Notes under the pieces: model-generated
The model's database searches: none
Seen by the model: only the letters and a program-made list of their open reading frames with translations
What the model was told of the DNA's origin: nothing
NCBI RefSeq assembly: GCF_938023125.1
Contig: NZ_CALHDW010000011.1
Coordinates: 90,793-154,792 of the forward strand
Direction: 5' to 3'
DNA length: 64,000 nucleotides
Origin: an uncultured Porphyromonas sp.
Lineage (GTDB): Bacteria; Bacteroidota; Bacteroidia; Bacteroidales; Porphyromonadaceae
Shown here: piece after piece, positions 17,695 to 26,366 of the stretch
How positions within the stretch are numbered: the first letter of the stretch is position 1
Layout: each line of letters starts with the position of its first letter
Made by a program: the position numbers and the translations under genes

Positions 17695-17923
17695 TTCGTT
17701 TTTTATTAAGTGACTATACAACTTGGCATTACTTCGCACATAGAAGCAATGTTTTTTCCTGCGGGGGAGGGGGCCATATCGTGGTCCACTCCAAAAAGAT
17801 AAGTCTTGTGTGTCGTTTTTGTTGGTGGGTATCCTCTTTTGGAGAATAGTAGTGCAGCGAAGCTCAAGATGATCGATTCTGCTTTGCTCAATCCTTTTTC
17901 ATTCATGCTGCATCCTTCTTATG

Positions 17924-17951
17924 CAAAAAAGTAACCATCTAGAGGTTACTT
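17924..17951 (-). terminator. Terminator-like hairpin (possible attenuator) in the cargo gene leader
   Basis: On the minus strand AAGTAACC, a short loop, GGTTACTT and then a T run form a compact intrinsic terminator. It lies between a strong promoter (18019-18048) and the gene at 17694. Most transcripts could end here, giving an RNA of about 90 nt, with read-through into the gene under some condition. The 17695-18395 stretch has no other gene I can support. Confidence 0.65.
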
Positions 17952-18018
17952 TCTGGCCTTTTGGGGATTATGTTGAGCATCTGGTACATATGGATTGTTC
18001 ACTAATCCACCGACGTGA

Positions 18019-18048
18019 CAAAGGTAGTTGTTGAAATTGGAACGACAA
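18019..18048 (-). promoter_or_regulatory. Promoter of the T9SS cargo gene leader
   Basis: On the minus strand TTG (18046-18048), 19 bases, and TACCTTTG (18019-18026) match the Bacteroidota consensus exactly. The predicted start is near 18012, giving a leader of about 310 bases. Confidence 0.75.
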
Positions 18049-18317
18049 AATCTTCTGCCTGGAAAATATATCCTCGTCCACTCTTCTGATTTTTGTAAGG
18101 GCTCTTCACTTTCTCTCTTTGTCTCCCATGAAAGCGGCGATATCGCTTGCCTTCGAGGGGCTTGATAGCCAAACTCTCATACAAAATCGAGGAATTAGAA
18201 AATTGGGGTGTCATAAGTGTGGAAGTTCTTCTTTGGGGGCATCAGGAGGAAAAGGGGGAGAGAAAGAGATTCGCCTCTCCCTAGCCTCGGACGGGGTGGC
18301 CATGGGCGGCACGATCT

Positions 18318-18363
18318 TCTTTAGAAAAAAAGAAAGGGTACAGCAGCAAAGGCTACTGTACCC
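18318..18363 (-). terminator. Terminator of the ECF sigma gene
   Basis: GGGTACAG (18336-18343) pairs with CTGTACCC (18356-18363), with an inner GC extension. On the minus strand the stem is followed by TTTCTTTTTTT. It sits about 30 bases after the sigma gene stop codon. Confidence 0.85.
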
Positions 18364-18395
18364 AATAGGATATAGATGTGTAGTGAAAAAGCTAT

Positions 18396-18899
18396 TTAGC
18401 GCATGTCTCGAAGCGTCTTTTGGAGCTCTTTGCGAGCAAAGAAGATGCGACTCTTAACTGTGCCCTCGGGGATTGCCATCTTTTCGGCGATCTCGCTGTA
18501 CTTATATCCGCTTAAGAACATCTTGAAGGGAGTACGTGTATGCTCGCTGAGATTGTCGATTGCGGAGTAGATCTCCCGAATATTCATGGCGCCATCGGGG
18601 GTACTATACCCACCCTCTGTCACTAGAGGAACATTCAGTATATCTACAGTTGTGTCGAATATCTTACGACGACGTTCCACCCTATCTTGATTGTTGAGGA
18701 ATATATTGTACATGATGGTCATCATCCAACCTTTGAAGTTGATATCGCTTACAAACTTGTCTCTGTGGGTCAGAGCACGAAGCGAAGTGTCTTGTACAAG
18801 ATCGTCTGCATCGTTGGTATCTTGCGTTAGTTTGAGAGCATAACGACGAAGATTCTCTTGTACCTCTTGTAGGTTACTCTGGAATTGCGTTCTGGTCAT
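18396..18899 (-). CDS. ECF-family RNA polymerase sigma factor
   Basis: The 167-aa protein has sigma region 2 (QDTNDADDLVQDTSLRAL, then FKGWMMTIMYNIF) and sigma region 4 (GYKYSEIAEKMAIPEGTVKS, then RIFFARKELQ). No anti-sigma gene follows; a strong terminator comes directly after the stop codon, so the gene is monocistronic. That differs from the FecIR-type pairs common in Bacteroidota, and its control must lie elsewhere. Its regulon cannot be told from the window. Confidence 0.92.
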   Translation of the reverse strand: MTRTQFQSNLQEVQENLRRYALKLTQDTNDADDLVQDTSLRALTHRDKFVSDINFKGWMMTIMYNIFLNNQDRVERRRKIFDTTVDILNVPLVTEGGYSTPDGAMNIREIYSAIDNLSEHTRTPFKMFLSGYKYSEIAEKMAIPEGTVKSRIFFARKELQKTLRDMR

Positions 18900-18986
18900 A
18901 CTGTCACTCGTATTATGTTAAACCTTACTACCTTTGTTTTTACTAGGGGGAGGCGGCCGAAGCGGTCTCTCCCTTTTTCTTGTAAG

Positions 18987-18994
18987 CAAAGATA
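18987..18994 (-). promoter_or_regulatory. Candidate -7 box for the sigma gene
   Basis: The minus strand reads TATCTTTG, an exact TAnnTTTG match about 90 bases before the start codon. The -33 TTG is not at the ideal distance. Confidence 0.5.
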
Positions 18995-19100
18995 GCCCAT
19001 ACAAGCCTTGTACTTGATAGACGAAGCCATGTCGTATTATTGATATTTTCTATAGTGGCCTATTTCTTATAGGATTCTGCTTGGAAATAAATAATTTATA

Positions 19101-19176
19101 GGGTGAGATTTTTGTAAAAATCAGCTGATTTCCGAGTGCATTTCTGGCTAGATTCTTTTTTTATTTCAGCCGCCGA
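19101..19176. repeat. Dispersed AT-rich intergenic repeat, copy 3
   Basis: GAGTGCATTTCTGGCTAGA followed by TTCTTTTTTTATTTCAGCC repeats the core of copies 1 and 2 (GCATTTCTGCC, T run, AGGGC/AGCC). It lies in the 376-base gap between the sigma gene and the DUF5020 gene, next to the latter's terminator. The gap also holds the sigma promoter; no gene is seen. Confidence 0.5.
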
Positions 19177-19196
19177 TTCGGACGCATGGAGCCGCA

Positions 19197-19244
19197 TAAA
19201 AAACTTCGCTCGGAGAGTCCCAAAAGAAAGGTCTGCGAGCGAAG
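19197..19244 (-). terminator. Terminator of the DUF5020 gene
   Basis: CTTCGCTCG (19204-19212) and CGAGCGAAG (19236-19244) form a perfect 9-bp stem. On the minus strand it is followed by TTTTTTATG. It lies about 30 bases after the stop codon. Confidence 0.85.
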
Positions 19245-19276
19245 TGTGGGGCAAGGGGATAAAAGGGGATTCTTCT

Positions 19277-20020
19277 CTAACGGAAACTCCACTTGAGAGC
19301 CAGCGTTGGGGCTACAATCCATTGAGGGGCGTCCACATTGTGAGAGATGCGAATCTCGGAGCCAATGCTAAGGTTTAGATCATCGGGGATTGCCTCCAAC
19401 TTATTGAGATTGCACCAAAATTGGGGCTGCATCATAAGCTTAAAGCGAGTGTTCCACCCGGGTCTTTTGTCCACTTGTTGCCAGAAACTGACAAATCCGG
19501 TAGCCGAGAAAAGTCCATCTCCGGGGGCGTACTTCCATACGGTACAAAGCTCGAAATTGTGAGGCTGGGGTGTAAGGCGGATATACTTGTAGAGTAGGGC
19601 AGCACTGAGCATTAGGCGACGGTCGCCCCGAAGGTAGGTGTATGAGGCGCCAGTCATAAAGGCGTCATTCATAGAGATGGCAGTGTTACTCTGAGGGGCG
19701 TTGACGAAGCGGAGCCCCCCATCGTAGCGTACATGCCAAGCCACGGGAGCCTGCCAAAAGCGAAGGTTGCGCATGAACTTCCAGTTGGCACTCACAGCCC
19801 CCTGCTGCAAAAAACTCATGTCGACAAAGTAGAAGGTGTCGCCAAAGCGATCTACACTTTGTTGTTCAATGGTTGCGGTGATAGTGGGGCGCTCCTTTTG
19901 CGCCTCGGGGTAGAGATACCGCCCGAGGTCGTAGTGGAATTGTAGGTTTTGAGCATCTACAAGCTCGGCGTTGGCGCAGAGAAGTATTGCGAGGAGGCTA
20001 TATAATAAATGTCTTTTCAT
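19277..20020 (-). CDS. DUF5020-type outer-membrane barrel protein
   Basis: The 247-aa protein has a signal peptide (MKRHLLYSLLAILLCANAEL) and then alternating strand patterns: LQFHYDLGRYLYP, TFYFVDMSFLQQG, WHVRYDGGLRF and, at the end, WIVAPTLALKWSF. The pattern matches DUF5020, a Tsx-like nucleoside-channel barrel family. I chose the ATG at 20020; the longer frame from 20092 would run through a terminator and bury the signal peptide. It is monocistronic, with terminators on both sides. Transport of nucleosides is an inference from fold only. Confidence 0.75.
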   Translation of the reverse strand: MKRHLLYSLLAILLCANAELVDAQNLQFHYDLGRYLYPEAQKERPTITATIEQQSVDRFGDTFYFVDMSFLQQGAVSANWKFMRNLRFWQAPVAWHVRYDGGLRFVNAPQSNTAISMNDAFMTGASYTYLRGDRRLMLSAALLYKYIRLTPQPHNFELCTVWKYAPGDGLFSATGFVSFWQQVDKRPGWNTRFKLMMQPQFWCNLNKLEAIPDDLNLSIGSEIRISHNVDAPQWIVAPTLALKWSFR

Positions 20021-20064
20021 CGTGATGATAATAAGTCGTGCGTTGTATCGCTGCTTGTGAGGGG

Positions 20065-20108
20065 AATAAAAAAGTACATCCCTCCCTCTCATGGGTGAGA
20101 TGTACTTT
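20065..20108 (-). terminator. Terminator closing the LysM-to-DUF6263 operon
   Basis: AAAGTACATC (20071-20080) pairs perfectly with GATGTACTTT (20099-20108). On the minus strand the stem runs into TTTTTTATT. It lies about 30 bases after the DUF6263 stop codon. Confidence 0.85.
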
Positions 20109-20134
20109 CTATTTGTGAGATCTTCGGCGGGTGC

Positions 20135-20923
20135 TTACTGCATGAATTCGAAGCTACTCGTAATGTTGATTTTCACGTTTACCATGGTGCCTTGTGCAGC
20201 CATAGAGCCCGATAGCGGGAGCGTAAGAAGGCCATAGATAGGAGCCCCTGTGGCTTTGTGGATCTCGTAGTTGAAGAGACCGGTTCCCGAGAGTGTGATC
20301 CCCTGCATAGACTGCTCGGTGTTGAGTTTTGAGTCGATTACGTAGGAGTTGTCACCTATAAGGGTAAGGGTAGACTTGGCCTTGTTGTCATTGAATACCA
20401 TAGTCTCCCAAGAGTCGCCTTGGGCTACGGGGTGCTTGGGATAGAGACCGGAGAGGGTGCTCGAAACAGCCTCGAATACCTTCTTAGCTACCTCGGGAGA
20501 GACGCTAGCGTCTAGGGCTTTAGGCTCTCCAACAAGCTCGAAGTAAGGGGTTACTTCTGCTTGTATTACCTTGCCGGCAATGGCCTTTAAGTCCTTGTTG
20601 TATTGCGTGTCTTCGCTATCGGTAGAGCTAGCCGTAATGTTGCCTTGGTCGCTCTTTACGTCTAGGTCTGTGCGGTTGACGATCACATCAATAATGAGGT
20701 TTTCTCCCTTGAGAGATACGACAGAGAAAGCAAACTCGGTGCGAATCGTTGTCTTCGATTTCATGGTCTGCCCACCAAATGTTACCTCTTGATCCATGAT
20801 TTGTTGGTAGCGGAGGGGGATCTTTTGTCCGGGTTGAAGCTTCAGACGAATATCCTCCTTTTGAGCATGCAACATGGCAACCGCTGCTACCATTGTAGCG
20901 AGAGTGATGATTAGTTTGCGCAT
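20135..20923 (-). CDS. DUF6263-like exported protein
   Basis: The 262-aa protein has a signal peptide (MRKLIITLATMVAAVAMLHAQ) followed by a beta-rich body. It has repeated strands of the form LQPGQKIPLRYQQIMDQEV and late GDSWETMVFNDNKAKSTLTL, and ends TSSFEFMQ. It has no catalytic or lipid-anchor motif. It resembles DUF6263, a family of unknown function frequent in Bacteroidota; that assignment is from memory of the family's look. It follows ribBA by 42 bases and is closed by a strong terminator, so it is the last gene of a long operon. Confidence 0.65.
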   Translation of the reverse strand: MRKLIITLATMVAAVAMLHAQKEDIRLKLQPGQKIPLRYQQIMDQEVTFGGQTMKSKTTIRTEFAFSVVSLKGENLIIDVIVNRTDLDVKSDQGNITASSTDSEDTQYNKDLKAIAGKVIQAEVTPYFELVGEPKALDASVSPEVAKKVFEAVSSTLSGLYPKHPVAQGDSWETMVFNDNKAKSTLTLIGDNSYVIDSKLNTEQSMQGITLSGTGLFNYEIHKATGAPIYGLLTLPLSGSMAAQGTMVNVKINITSSFEFMQ

Positions 20924-20965
20924 AACGTTGATATTTTAAAACGGTGTTTATAGAGTTGTCTTTGC

Positions 20966-22183
20966 TTACTTTATGTTATGCAATTTGTGCCCCATTCGCT
21001 CCTTTTTGGTGCGAAGATAGGTTGCATTGTAGGGGTTGGGCTCGATCTCAATGGGTACATTTTCTACTACCTCTAGGCCGTAGCTCTCGATGCCTACACG
21101 CTTAACGGGGTTGTTGGTGATAAGGCGCATCTTACCTACCCCTAGCTCGCGCAAGATCTGGGCTCCCACGCCATAGTCGCGCTCGTCGGCAGCGTGCCCG
21201 AGGTGCAGGTTGGCATCAACGGTATCCATTCCGTCCTCTTGGAGTTTGTAGGCTTTCATCTTCTCCATGAGCCCAATACCACGCCCCTCTTGGTTGAGGT
21301 ACACGACCATTCCTTTTCCCTCCTTCTCTATAAGTTGCATAGCACGATGGAGTTGATCGCCACAGTCGCAACGCCTAGAACCAAATATGTCGCCCGTAGC
21401 GCACGAAGAATGCATACGCACGAGTATCGGCTCGTCTTTGCTCCACTCGCCTTTGAATAGGGCAACGTGCTCCATGCCATTGGACTTCTGACGGAATGGG
21501 ATGAGACGGAAGTCGCCATACTCCGTGGGCATATGTACTTCCACTCCACGCTCCACGAGCGACTCCTTTTGCAGGCGGTAGGCGATGAGATCTTTGATGG
21601 TAATGATCTTCATGTCCCATTGCTTTGCTACCTCCACGAGCTGAGGGAGACGAGCCATTGTACCATCTTCGTTGATGATTTCTATGAGGGCTGCTACAGG
21701 TTGCATGCCCGAGAGGCGAGCGAGGTCTATGGCAGCCTCGGTATGCCCGGCACGGCGAAGTACCCCACGGGAGCGCGCACGAAGCGGATTGACATGCCCG
21801 GGGCGAGCCAAATCTGTAGGTTGAGTCTTGGGGTCGGCTAGAGCTAGGATCGTCTGCGCTCTGTCGTACATCGAAACGCCCGTAGTGCAGCCGTGCCCAA
21901 TAAGGTCTACTGTAACGGTGAAGGGAGTCTCGTGTAGGCTTGTATTGTCGTGCACCTGCATGTCGAGCTCAAGACGCGAGGCCACCTCTTCGCTGATAGG
22001 TGTGCAGAGCACCCCCCGTCCGTAACGCATCATAAAGTTTACCTTTTCGGGGGTTATGGTTTCGGCGGCGGTGATGAAGTCGCCTTCGTTTTCGCGATCT
22101 TCGTCGTCCACTACAATCACAAACTTACCTTCCTTAAAGTCTGCGAGAGCCTCCTCAATTGTATTCAATTTATAGCTATCCAT
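20966..22183 (-). CDS. ribBA: Bifunctional 3,4-dihydroxy-2-butanone-4-phosphate synthase / GTP cyclohydrolase II
   Basis: The 405-aa enzyme makes both early riboflavin precursors, from ribulose 5-phosphate and GTP. The N-terminal RibB half has VDDEDRENEGDFITAAE and HTEAAIDLARLSG. The C-terminal RibA half has the zinc site HSSCATGDIFGSRRCDCG (three cysteines), YLNQEGRGIG and RLITNNPVKR. Both catalytic sets are intact. It follows the LptF/G-like gene by 12 bases. No FMN riboswitch is seen at the start, consistent with its place inside an operon. Confidence 0.95.
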   Translation of the reverse strand: MDSYKLNTIEEALADFKEGKFVIVVDDEDRENEGDFITAAETITPEKVNFMMRYGRGVLCTPISEEVASRLELDMQVHDNTSLHETPFTVTVDLIGHGCTTGVSMYDRAQTILALADPKTQPTDLARPGHVNPLRARSRGVLRRAGHTEAAIDLARLSGMQPVAALIEIINEDGTMARLPQLVEVAKQWDMKIITIKDLIAYRLQKESLVERGVEVHMPTEYGDFRLIPFRQKSNGMEHVALFKGEWSKDEPILVRMHSSCATGDIFGSRRCDCGDQLHRAMQLIEKEGKGMVVYLNQEGRGIGLMEKMKAYKLQEDGMDTVDANLHLGHAADERDYGVGAQILRELGVGKMRLITNNPVKRVGIESYGLEVVENVPIEIEPNPYNATYLRTKKERMGHKLHNIK

Positions 22184-22195
22184 AGATGTGGTTTA

Positions 22196-24172
22196 TTACT
22201 CTTCTTTATTTGTGGTTTCGTATATATTGGCAAGTTCGTCCAGGGTTCGCCTGCATAGCTCCCACTGCTCCAAGAGCACCTTGCGTCGCCTTAATAAATA
22301 CCAAACGTAAGGCAAAGATAAGGGTAAGATGCCCAATAAAGCAATATATATCACTTTTTTCTTGGGGAGTAGAGGCGCGAAAATAGCGGGCAATTGTGGT
22401 AGGTCCATAAGTTTGGCAAGGACCAATCTATTGTCGGTATCCACGAGGCGATTGACCAAGCGATCGAGGCTCTGAGAGGTATCACTATAGGCTCTATTGA
22501 GTTGGGTTAGGGTAGCAAACCCGATACGGCGATGGGTGACGAATGGGTTCTTAGCCACCTCGTGCATGCTCTTTTGAGCCGTTGAGATGAGGATTCTTGC
22601 CTCTTCGTTGGGGACATAATCGAGGATAAGTTCTTTGGGAACGATATTGCGAATGCGCTCCGGACGCAGGAACTTTTTGAGTCGGAATATAAGCTCGTCG
22701 AGGTTGAGAGCCACGGAGTCTCGAGAGGCTTCGTAGGTGAGGAAGGCTCCAATGGGCAGGAGTATAAAGGTAGAGAACCACATCCCCAACCACGTGGGCC
22801 AGGTGCCGTTATAGCTCAGGTTGAAGCCCAACGTATCGATCATGTAGTAGACCACAAAAAGCAGGATGCTAGCGACCATGGGCATCCCGATGCCCCCTTT
22901 TCGGATGAGAGCCCCTAGGGGAGCTCCGATGAAAAAGAAGACAATGCAGGCTACGGGGAAGGTGAACTTGCGGTGGCGCTCTTGGCTGTGCGAGCGGAAG
23001 TTGTATGCCTCGGCTTGATAGGCTCCATCCCAGAAAGTGGCAAGCTCAGACATGTTGCGCAACTTCTCGGAGGCGGTCGTGAGCGAGAGTTGTAGCTGCT
23101 CGGGGCTTGCCATGCGGTAGAGACTATCGAGCGTTATTGTCTGATGCTTGGCTCCTTGCTCCAAGGCTTTTAGGTGTTGCTTTGCCTCCGGGGAGGAATC
23201 GAGGGGGCGGATGCTGGTTTGGGTGTACCTGTCGGCTAGCGACCCCGAGAGGGCTTCTCGGGCATTGTTGCGCCCTACGCTGTCGAGGTGATATATGGCA
23301 GTGTCCCGGATGTAGCGGTTGAGTTGCAAAAGGTTCTTCCCCACGAATTGGCTACGCAGCCCCTCGTCGTCGATCATCTTGAAGTTCGTATCGAACCAAA
23401 TAACAATGCGTTTGTGTGAGAAATGCTCCTTGAGGTAAGAGGCCGGTAGGTCACTATCGTAGGAGGCGGCGTTGCCGGAGCCTTCGAAGAATGAGCCTTG
23501 AGAGAGTTGTTCAAAGCTCTCGCCTTTGTAGAGATCGAGGGTAAGGAAGGTCTTGGTGGCGTCCATTTGTAGTTTCCCCGAGTCTGCCAATACGATCCGT
23601 GGTTGGCCGCTACCTCTGGAGAAATCATAGATCATGAGCTCGTGTAGGGTGCGATTTTCATGATCTTTTTTCTTGACAAATAGACTATACCCGGGTATTT
23701 GGTTGTAGAAAACCCCTTGGGGAATTTCCAAATCGGGGCGTGATTGCTGTGCCGAAAAGATGATCTGGAAGAACTTGACTTGGGCATCCATCATGGCCGT
23801 ATTGAGGTAGACAAAAAGGGCTACCCCGATAGTAACCCCCACCACGAAGAGGGGAGACATGATGCGATATAGGGGGACGCCCGCACTTTTCATGGCAAGT
23901 AGCTCGAGACGCTCGCCCAAGCCCCCAAAGGTCATTACGGAGGCGAGCAAAATCCCTAGCGGAGTTGCCGTGGGAAGTGCCATTACGGCGGCATGGAAAA
24001 GCAACTGGAAAAGCACCCAAGTGTCGAGCCCTCGCCCCACGATTTCGTCGGCACGAGACCAAAGCATTTGCATCAGTACAACAAACCAGCAGATCACGAA
24101 AGTCATAGCCAGCAGGGGTATAAACTGCTGGATTATGTACGTGTACATCCGCTTGGGAGGGGCCATCTTCAT
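22196..24172 (-). CDS. LptF/LptG-family lipopolysaccharide export permease (long form)
   Basis: The 658-aa inner-membrane protein starts with RMYTYIIQQFIPLLAMTFVI, then further helices (LPTATPLGILLASVMTFGGL contains the conserved family motif). A periplasmic beta-jellyroll segment follows, then a second helix bundle (KFTFPVACIVFFFIGAPLGA, the FPxxxxxFxxxGxPLG motif). LptF/G work with LptB and LptC to move LPS from the inner membrane. The protein is nearly twice the enterobacterial length; the extra part is in the loop and in a C-terminal tail that ends with another pair of helices (KVIYIALLGILPLSLPYVWY). Which of LptF or LptG it is cannot be told. Confidence 0.9.
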   Translation of the reverse strand: MKMAPPKRMYTYIIQQFIPLLAMTFVICWFVVLMQMLWSRADEIVGRGLDTWVLFQLLFHAAVMALPTATPLGILLASVMTFGGLGERLELLAMKSAGVPLYRIMSPLFVVGVTIGVALFVYLNTAMMDAQVKFFQIIFSAQQSRPDLEIPQGVFYNQIPGYSLFVKKKDHENRTLHELMIYDFSRGSGQPRIVLADSGKLQMDATKTFLTLDLYKGESFEQLSQGSFFEGSGNAASYDSDLPASYLKEHFSHKRIVIWFDTNFKMIDDEGLRSQFVGKNLLQLNRYIRDTAIYHLDSVGRNNAREALSGSLADRYTQTSIRPLDSSPEAKQHLKALEQGAKHQTITLDSLYRMASPEQLQLSLTTASEKLRNMSELATFWDGAYQAEAYNFRSHSQERHRKFTFPVACIVFFFIGAPLGALIRKGGIGMPMVASILLFVVYYMIDTLGFNLSYNGTWPTWLGMWFSTFILLPIGAFLTYEASRDSVALNLDELIFRLKKFLRPERIRNIVPKELILDYVPNEEARILISTAQKSMHEVAKNPFVTHRRIGFATLTQLNRAYSDTSQSLDRLVNRLVDTDNRLVLAKLMDLPQLPAIFAPLLPKKKVIYIALLGILPLSLPYVWYLLRRRKVLLEQWELCRRTLDELANIYETTNKEE

Positions 24173-24277
24173 CTTCTGCTAAGTCCAATACGTCTTACAA
24201 AAGTACACACAAATACCGACTAACCCCCGCTACCCTATGGGAGTAATAGCCTTCGTCTGGTAGCGAGAGGTGGGCAA

Positions 24278-25648
24278 TTAGATGTTCATCTCGAAGCCAA
24301 AGCTTAAAAGCTGATTTATCTGTATGCGAGATAGTAGATCGGGGCCGTGGGATGCGGCATCATCGAAGCGAAGTTGTAGATTCACTCGCGTTGAGAAAAA
24401 CTTGGAGAAGGCAAAGATGAGGGCGTTCTCCCATTCTGTTTCGATACGCTTGTAACTTGTATTGTAGTAGAAGCGAGATTGCCAACGGAAGGTATCTGAG
24501 AAGTCCCAAGTGAGGTCGGCACGAAGCATCGAGCCAATAGCCGAGTAGAGCGTCTTTCCGTCCTTAAAGCCGTGGCGAGCTAGGTCTATATCGTGGCGCT
24601 GCGTCCAGCGGAAGTCGTAAGCGATAGGGGCTAGATTGACTTCGAAGCGAGCCTTACGACCATAGTGCGTACTCGACTTGTAGTCATAGACATACTTGAG
24701 ACCGAGACCAAATGTGGCAACAACAGGAGAGAGGGGAGCACTCAGAATGTCTGTTTTATTTTCTAGTCTCATGGTAAAGACTTGGGTGCGCACTTCGGCA
24801 TCTAGGGTGTAGAAAAGATTCTGTACAGCCTGGACCCCCAGGTTGCTATGGAGGCGGATCAGGTCGTCCGCTACGCGGTAACGGCTCACTTGGTCCGAGG
24901 GGCTGGTGAAGATACTTAACCGCCACTCTAGCTCATTATTCCAGGAGAGTTTATCCCTTTTATAGTCGAGTTTGAAATGCTGACGGGTATAAAGATTGAG
25001 GTTGCTACTCCCCCCTTTGTGCCAATTGCCGGAGATATAGTTTTGAGAGAACTGAATAACACTATTCCATCCCGGCGTCCAATACTTACGGGGAGCCATA
25101 AAACGTCTCAGCCCCGATAAGGGGTCTTTGTCCAAAACTCCGATGGTAGGGGTTTCGCCAATGGCTACACCGGCTGCTGCAATCGTCTCTTCGGTGATGC
25201 GGTGTGCCTCTAGATCTGTGTGGGTCTCACGGAAGATCTGCGGGTAGCAAGATTGGATTTGCTGAAAGAGTGCCTCGTCGAGGTTATACCCATCCACCAT
25301 TGATTGTAGTCCCATGGGTTGCTTGAGCGGGTTGCTTGCCGCCATATGGGTAAGAGCGAGGGGCTCTAGAAGGCTCTTGTGCTTCGGCTCCAGCAGTGCC
25401 GGACGTGTGGAGGGACGCATGGAAAACCACCCGGCAAGCCAAGAGCGGTAGAGTACCTTTGGTAGAGAAGAGTCCTCTCCGGCTTGCGCTTCTGCCTCTG
25501 TTTGGGAAGCCTTCTCTTGCTGTTGGTAGATAGAGTCTGATGCGACCGGCTCTTGTGCATGGGCCAAAGGGGGTGAGGCGAGGGTTATAACCATTGCCCC
25601 AAATGCCGTAGCGCCGAGGAGCAACGAGTGCAGTATGTTTTGTTTCAT
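24278..25648 (-). CDS. DUF3078-domain outer-membrane protein
   Basis: The 456-aa protein has a signal peptide (residues 1-31, ending LAHAQ), a low-complexity linker with the phrase MRPSTRPALLEPK, and a C-terminal barrel-like domain. That domain has repeating aromatic-ended strands: VIQFSQNYISGNWHKGG, LNLYTRQHFKLDY, ARFEVNLAPIAYDFRW. It ends SFGFEMNI, a typical outer-membrane C-terminus. The GNWHKGG region with the following DYK/W strands matches DUF3078, a Bacteroidota family of unknown function. It lies 105 bases from the LptF/G-like gene and 21 bases from the PorT-like gene, inside one apparent operon. Confidence 0.78.
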   Translation of the reverse strand: MKQNILHSLLLGATAFGAMVITLASPPLAHAQEPVASDSIYQQQEKASQTEAEAQAGEDSSLPKVLYRSWLAGWFSMRPSTRPALLEPKHKSLLEPLALTHMAASNPLKQPMGLQSMVDGYNLDEALFQQIQSCYPQIFRETHTDLEAHRITEETIAAAGVAIGETPTIGVLDKDPLSGLRRFMAPRKYWTPGWNSVIQFSQNYISGNWHKGGSSNLNLYTRQHFKLDYKRDKLSWNNELEWRLSIFTSPSDQVSRYRVADDLIRLHSNLGVQAVQNLFYTLDAEVRTQVFTMRLENKTDILSAPLSPVVATFGLGLKYVYDYKSSTHYGRKARFEVNLAPIAYDFRWTQRHDIDLARHGFKDGKTLYSAIGSMLRADLTWDFSDTFRWQSRFYYNTSYKRIETEWENALIFAFSKFFSTRVNLQLRFDDAASHGPDLLSRIQINQLLSFGFEMNI

Positions 25649-25669
25649 TATGTGAGAAAATTTCCTTGT

Positions 25670-26344
25670 TTAGAGTACTCTGAATAAATAAGTGACCTTG
25701 GCAACACCGGCCATTTCGCTGGCTTTGCTGTAGGGATCGGATACCGTGGTATTAAAAATATCGTTGAATCCGTAGTAAAAACGCCCCTCTAGTTCGATGC
25801 GTTGTCGGCCGATCGTGAGCGCAACAAGAGGCCCACCAGTCACTCCCCATGCAAAGCGGTGTGCGACTGACAAAGAGTGCCGTTGTCTTTCGCTCGTGGT
25901 GAATGTATCGCCTTTGGTATAGCTTTTCTCCCCAAGCATATAACCGATCTTAGGCCCCGCTTTAATCCCTAGACGCACCTTGCCTATGGGGTAGAAGAGT
26001 TGGCACAGAAGAGGCATCTCGATCATGTGCAAACGGCGGGTATAGGCTATGCCTGCACGTGACTCCGAGAATTGCTCGGTCCACCCCCGCAGTGCATAGT
26101 TAAGCTCGAGTGATATAGCTGTGTAGGGGCTATTCTCCACCGATGCCGAGACCCCTACGGTTGGACCCAGGCAGATGCCCTGTAGTACGTTGGGCATAAA
26201 AGCTACCTGGGATAGGGTCATCCCCAAAGAGCCTCCCAGGTGTAGTGAGGGGGCTACAATGCTCGGGGCGTCGGTCTGAGCGGAGAGCGAAAAAAATGAA
26301 CCTAGGGCAATGAGCCCGATTCGGATGGTGCGAAATAGAGACAT
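25670..26344 (-). CDS. PorT-type outer-membrane beta-barrel protein
   Basis: The 224-aa protein has a signal peptide (ending SLSAQ) and an eight-strand-like barrel with alternating residues: LHLGGSLGMTLSQVAFMP, ISLELNYALRGWTEQF, IEMPLLCQLFYPIGKVRLGI and GVAKVTYLFRVL. This is the pattern of the outer-membrane beta-barrel family PF13568 that includes PorT of the type IX secretion system. Several paralogues exist in such genomes, so a T9SS role is possible but not shown. It lies 22 bases after the LysM gene and 21 bases before DUF3078. Confidence 0.75.
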   Translation of the reverse strand: MSLFRTIRIGLIALGSFFSLSAQTDAPSIVAPSLHLGGSLGMTLSQVAFMPNVLQGICLGPTVGVSASVENSPYTAISLELNYALRGWTEQFSESRAGIAYTRRLHMIEMPLLCQLFYPIGKVRLGIKAGPKIGYMLGEKSYTKGDTFTTSERQRHSLSVAHRFAWGVTGGPLVALTIGRQRIELEGRFYYGFNDIFNTTVSDPYSKASEMAGVAKVTYLFRVL

Positions 26345-26366
26345 ATCTCGGCTCTTGGATTGGGGG

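Noticed and set aside
17706..17906. A 66-aa minus-strand frame in the cargo leader, with a start that faintly recalls a TetR N-terminus (ILSFAALLFSKRGY)
   Set aside because: The similarity ends after about 25 residues and the rest looks random. It could be a decayed fragment, but I cannot support it as a gene.
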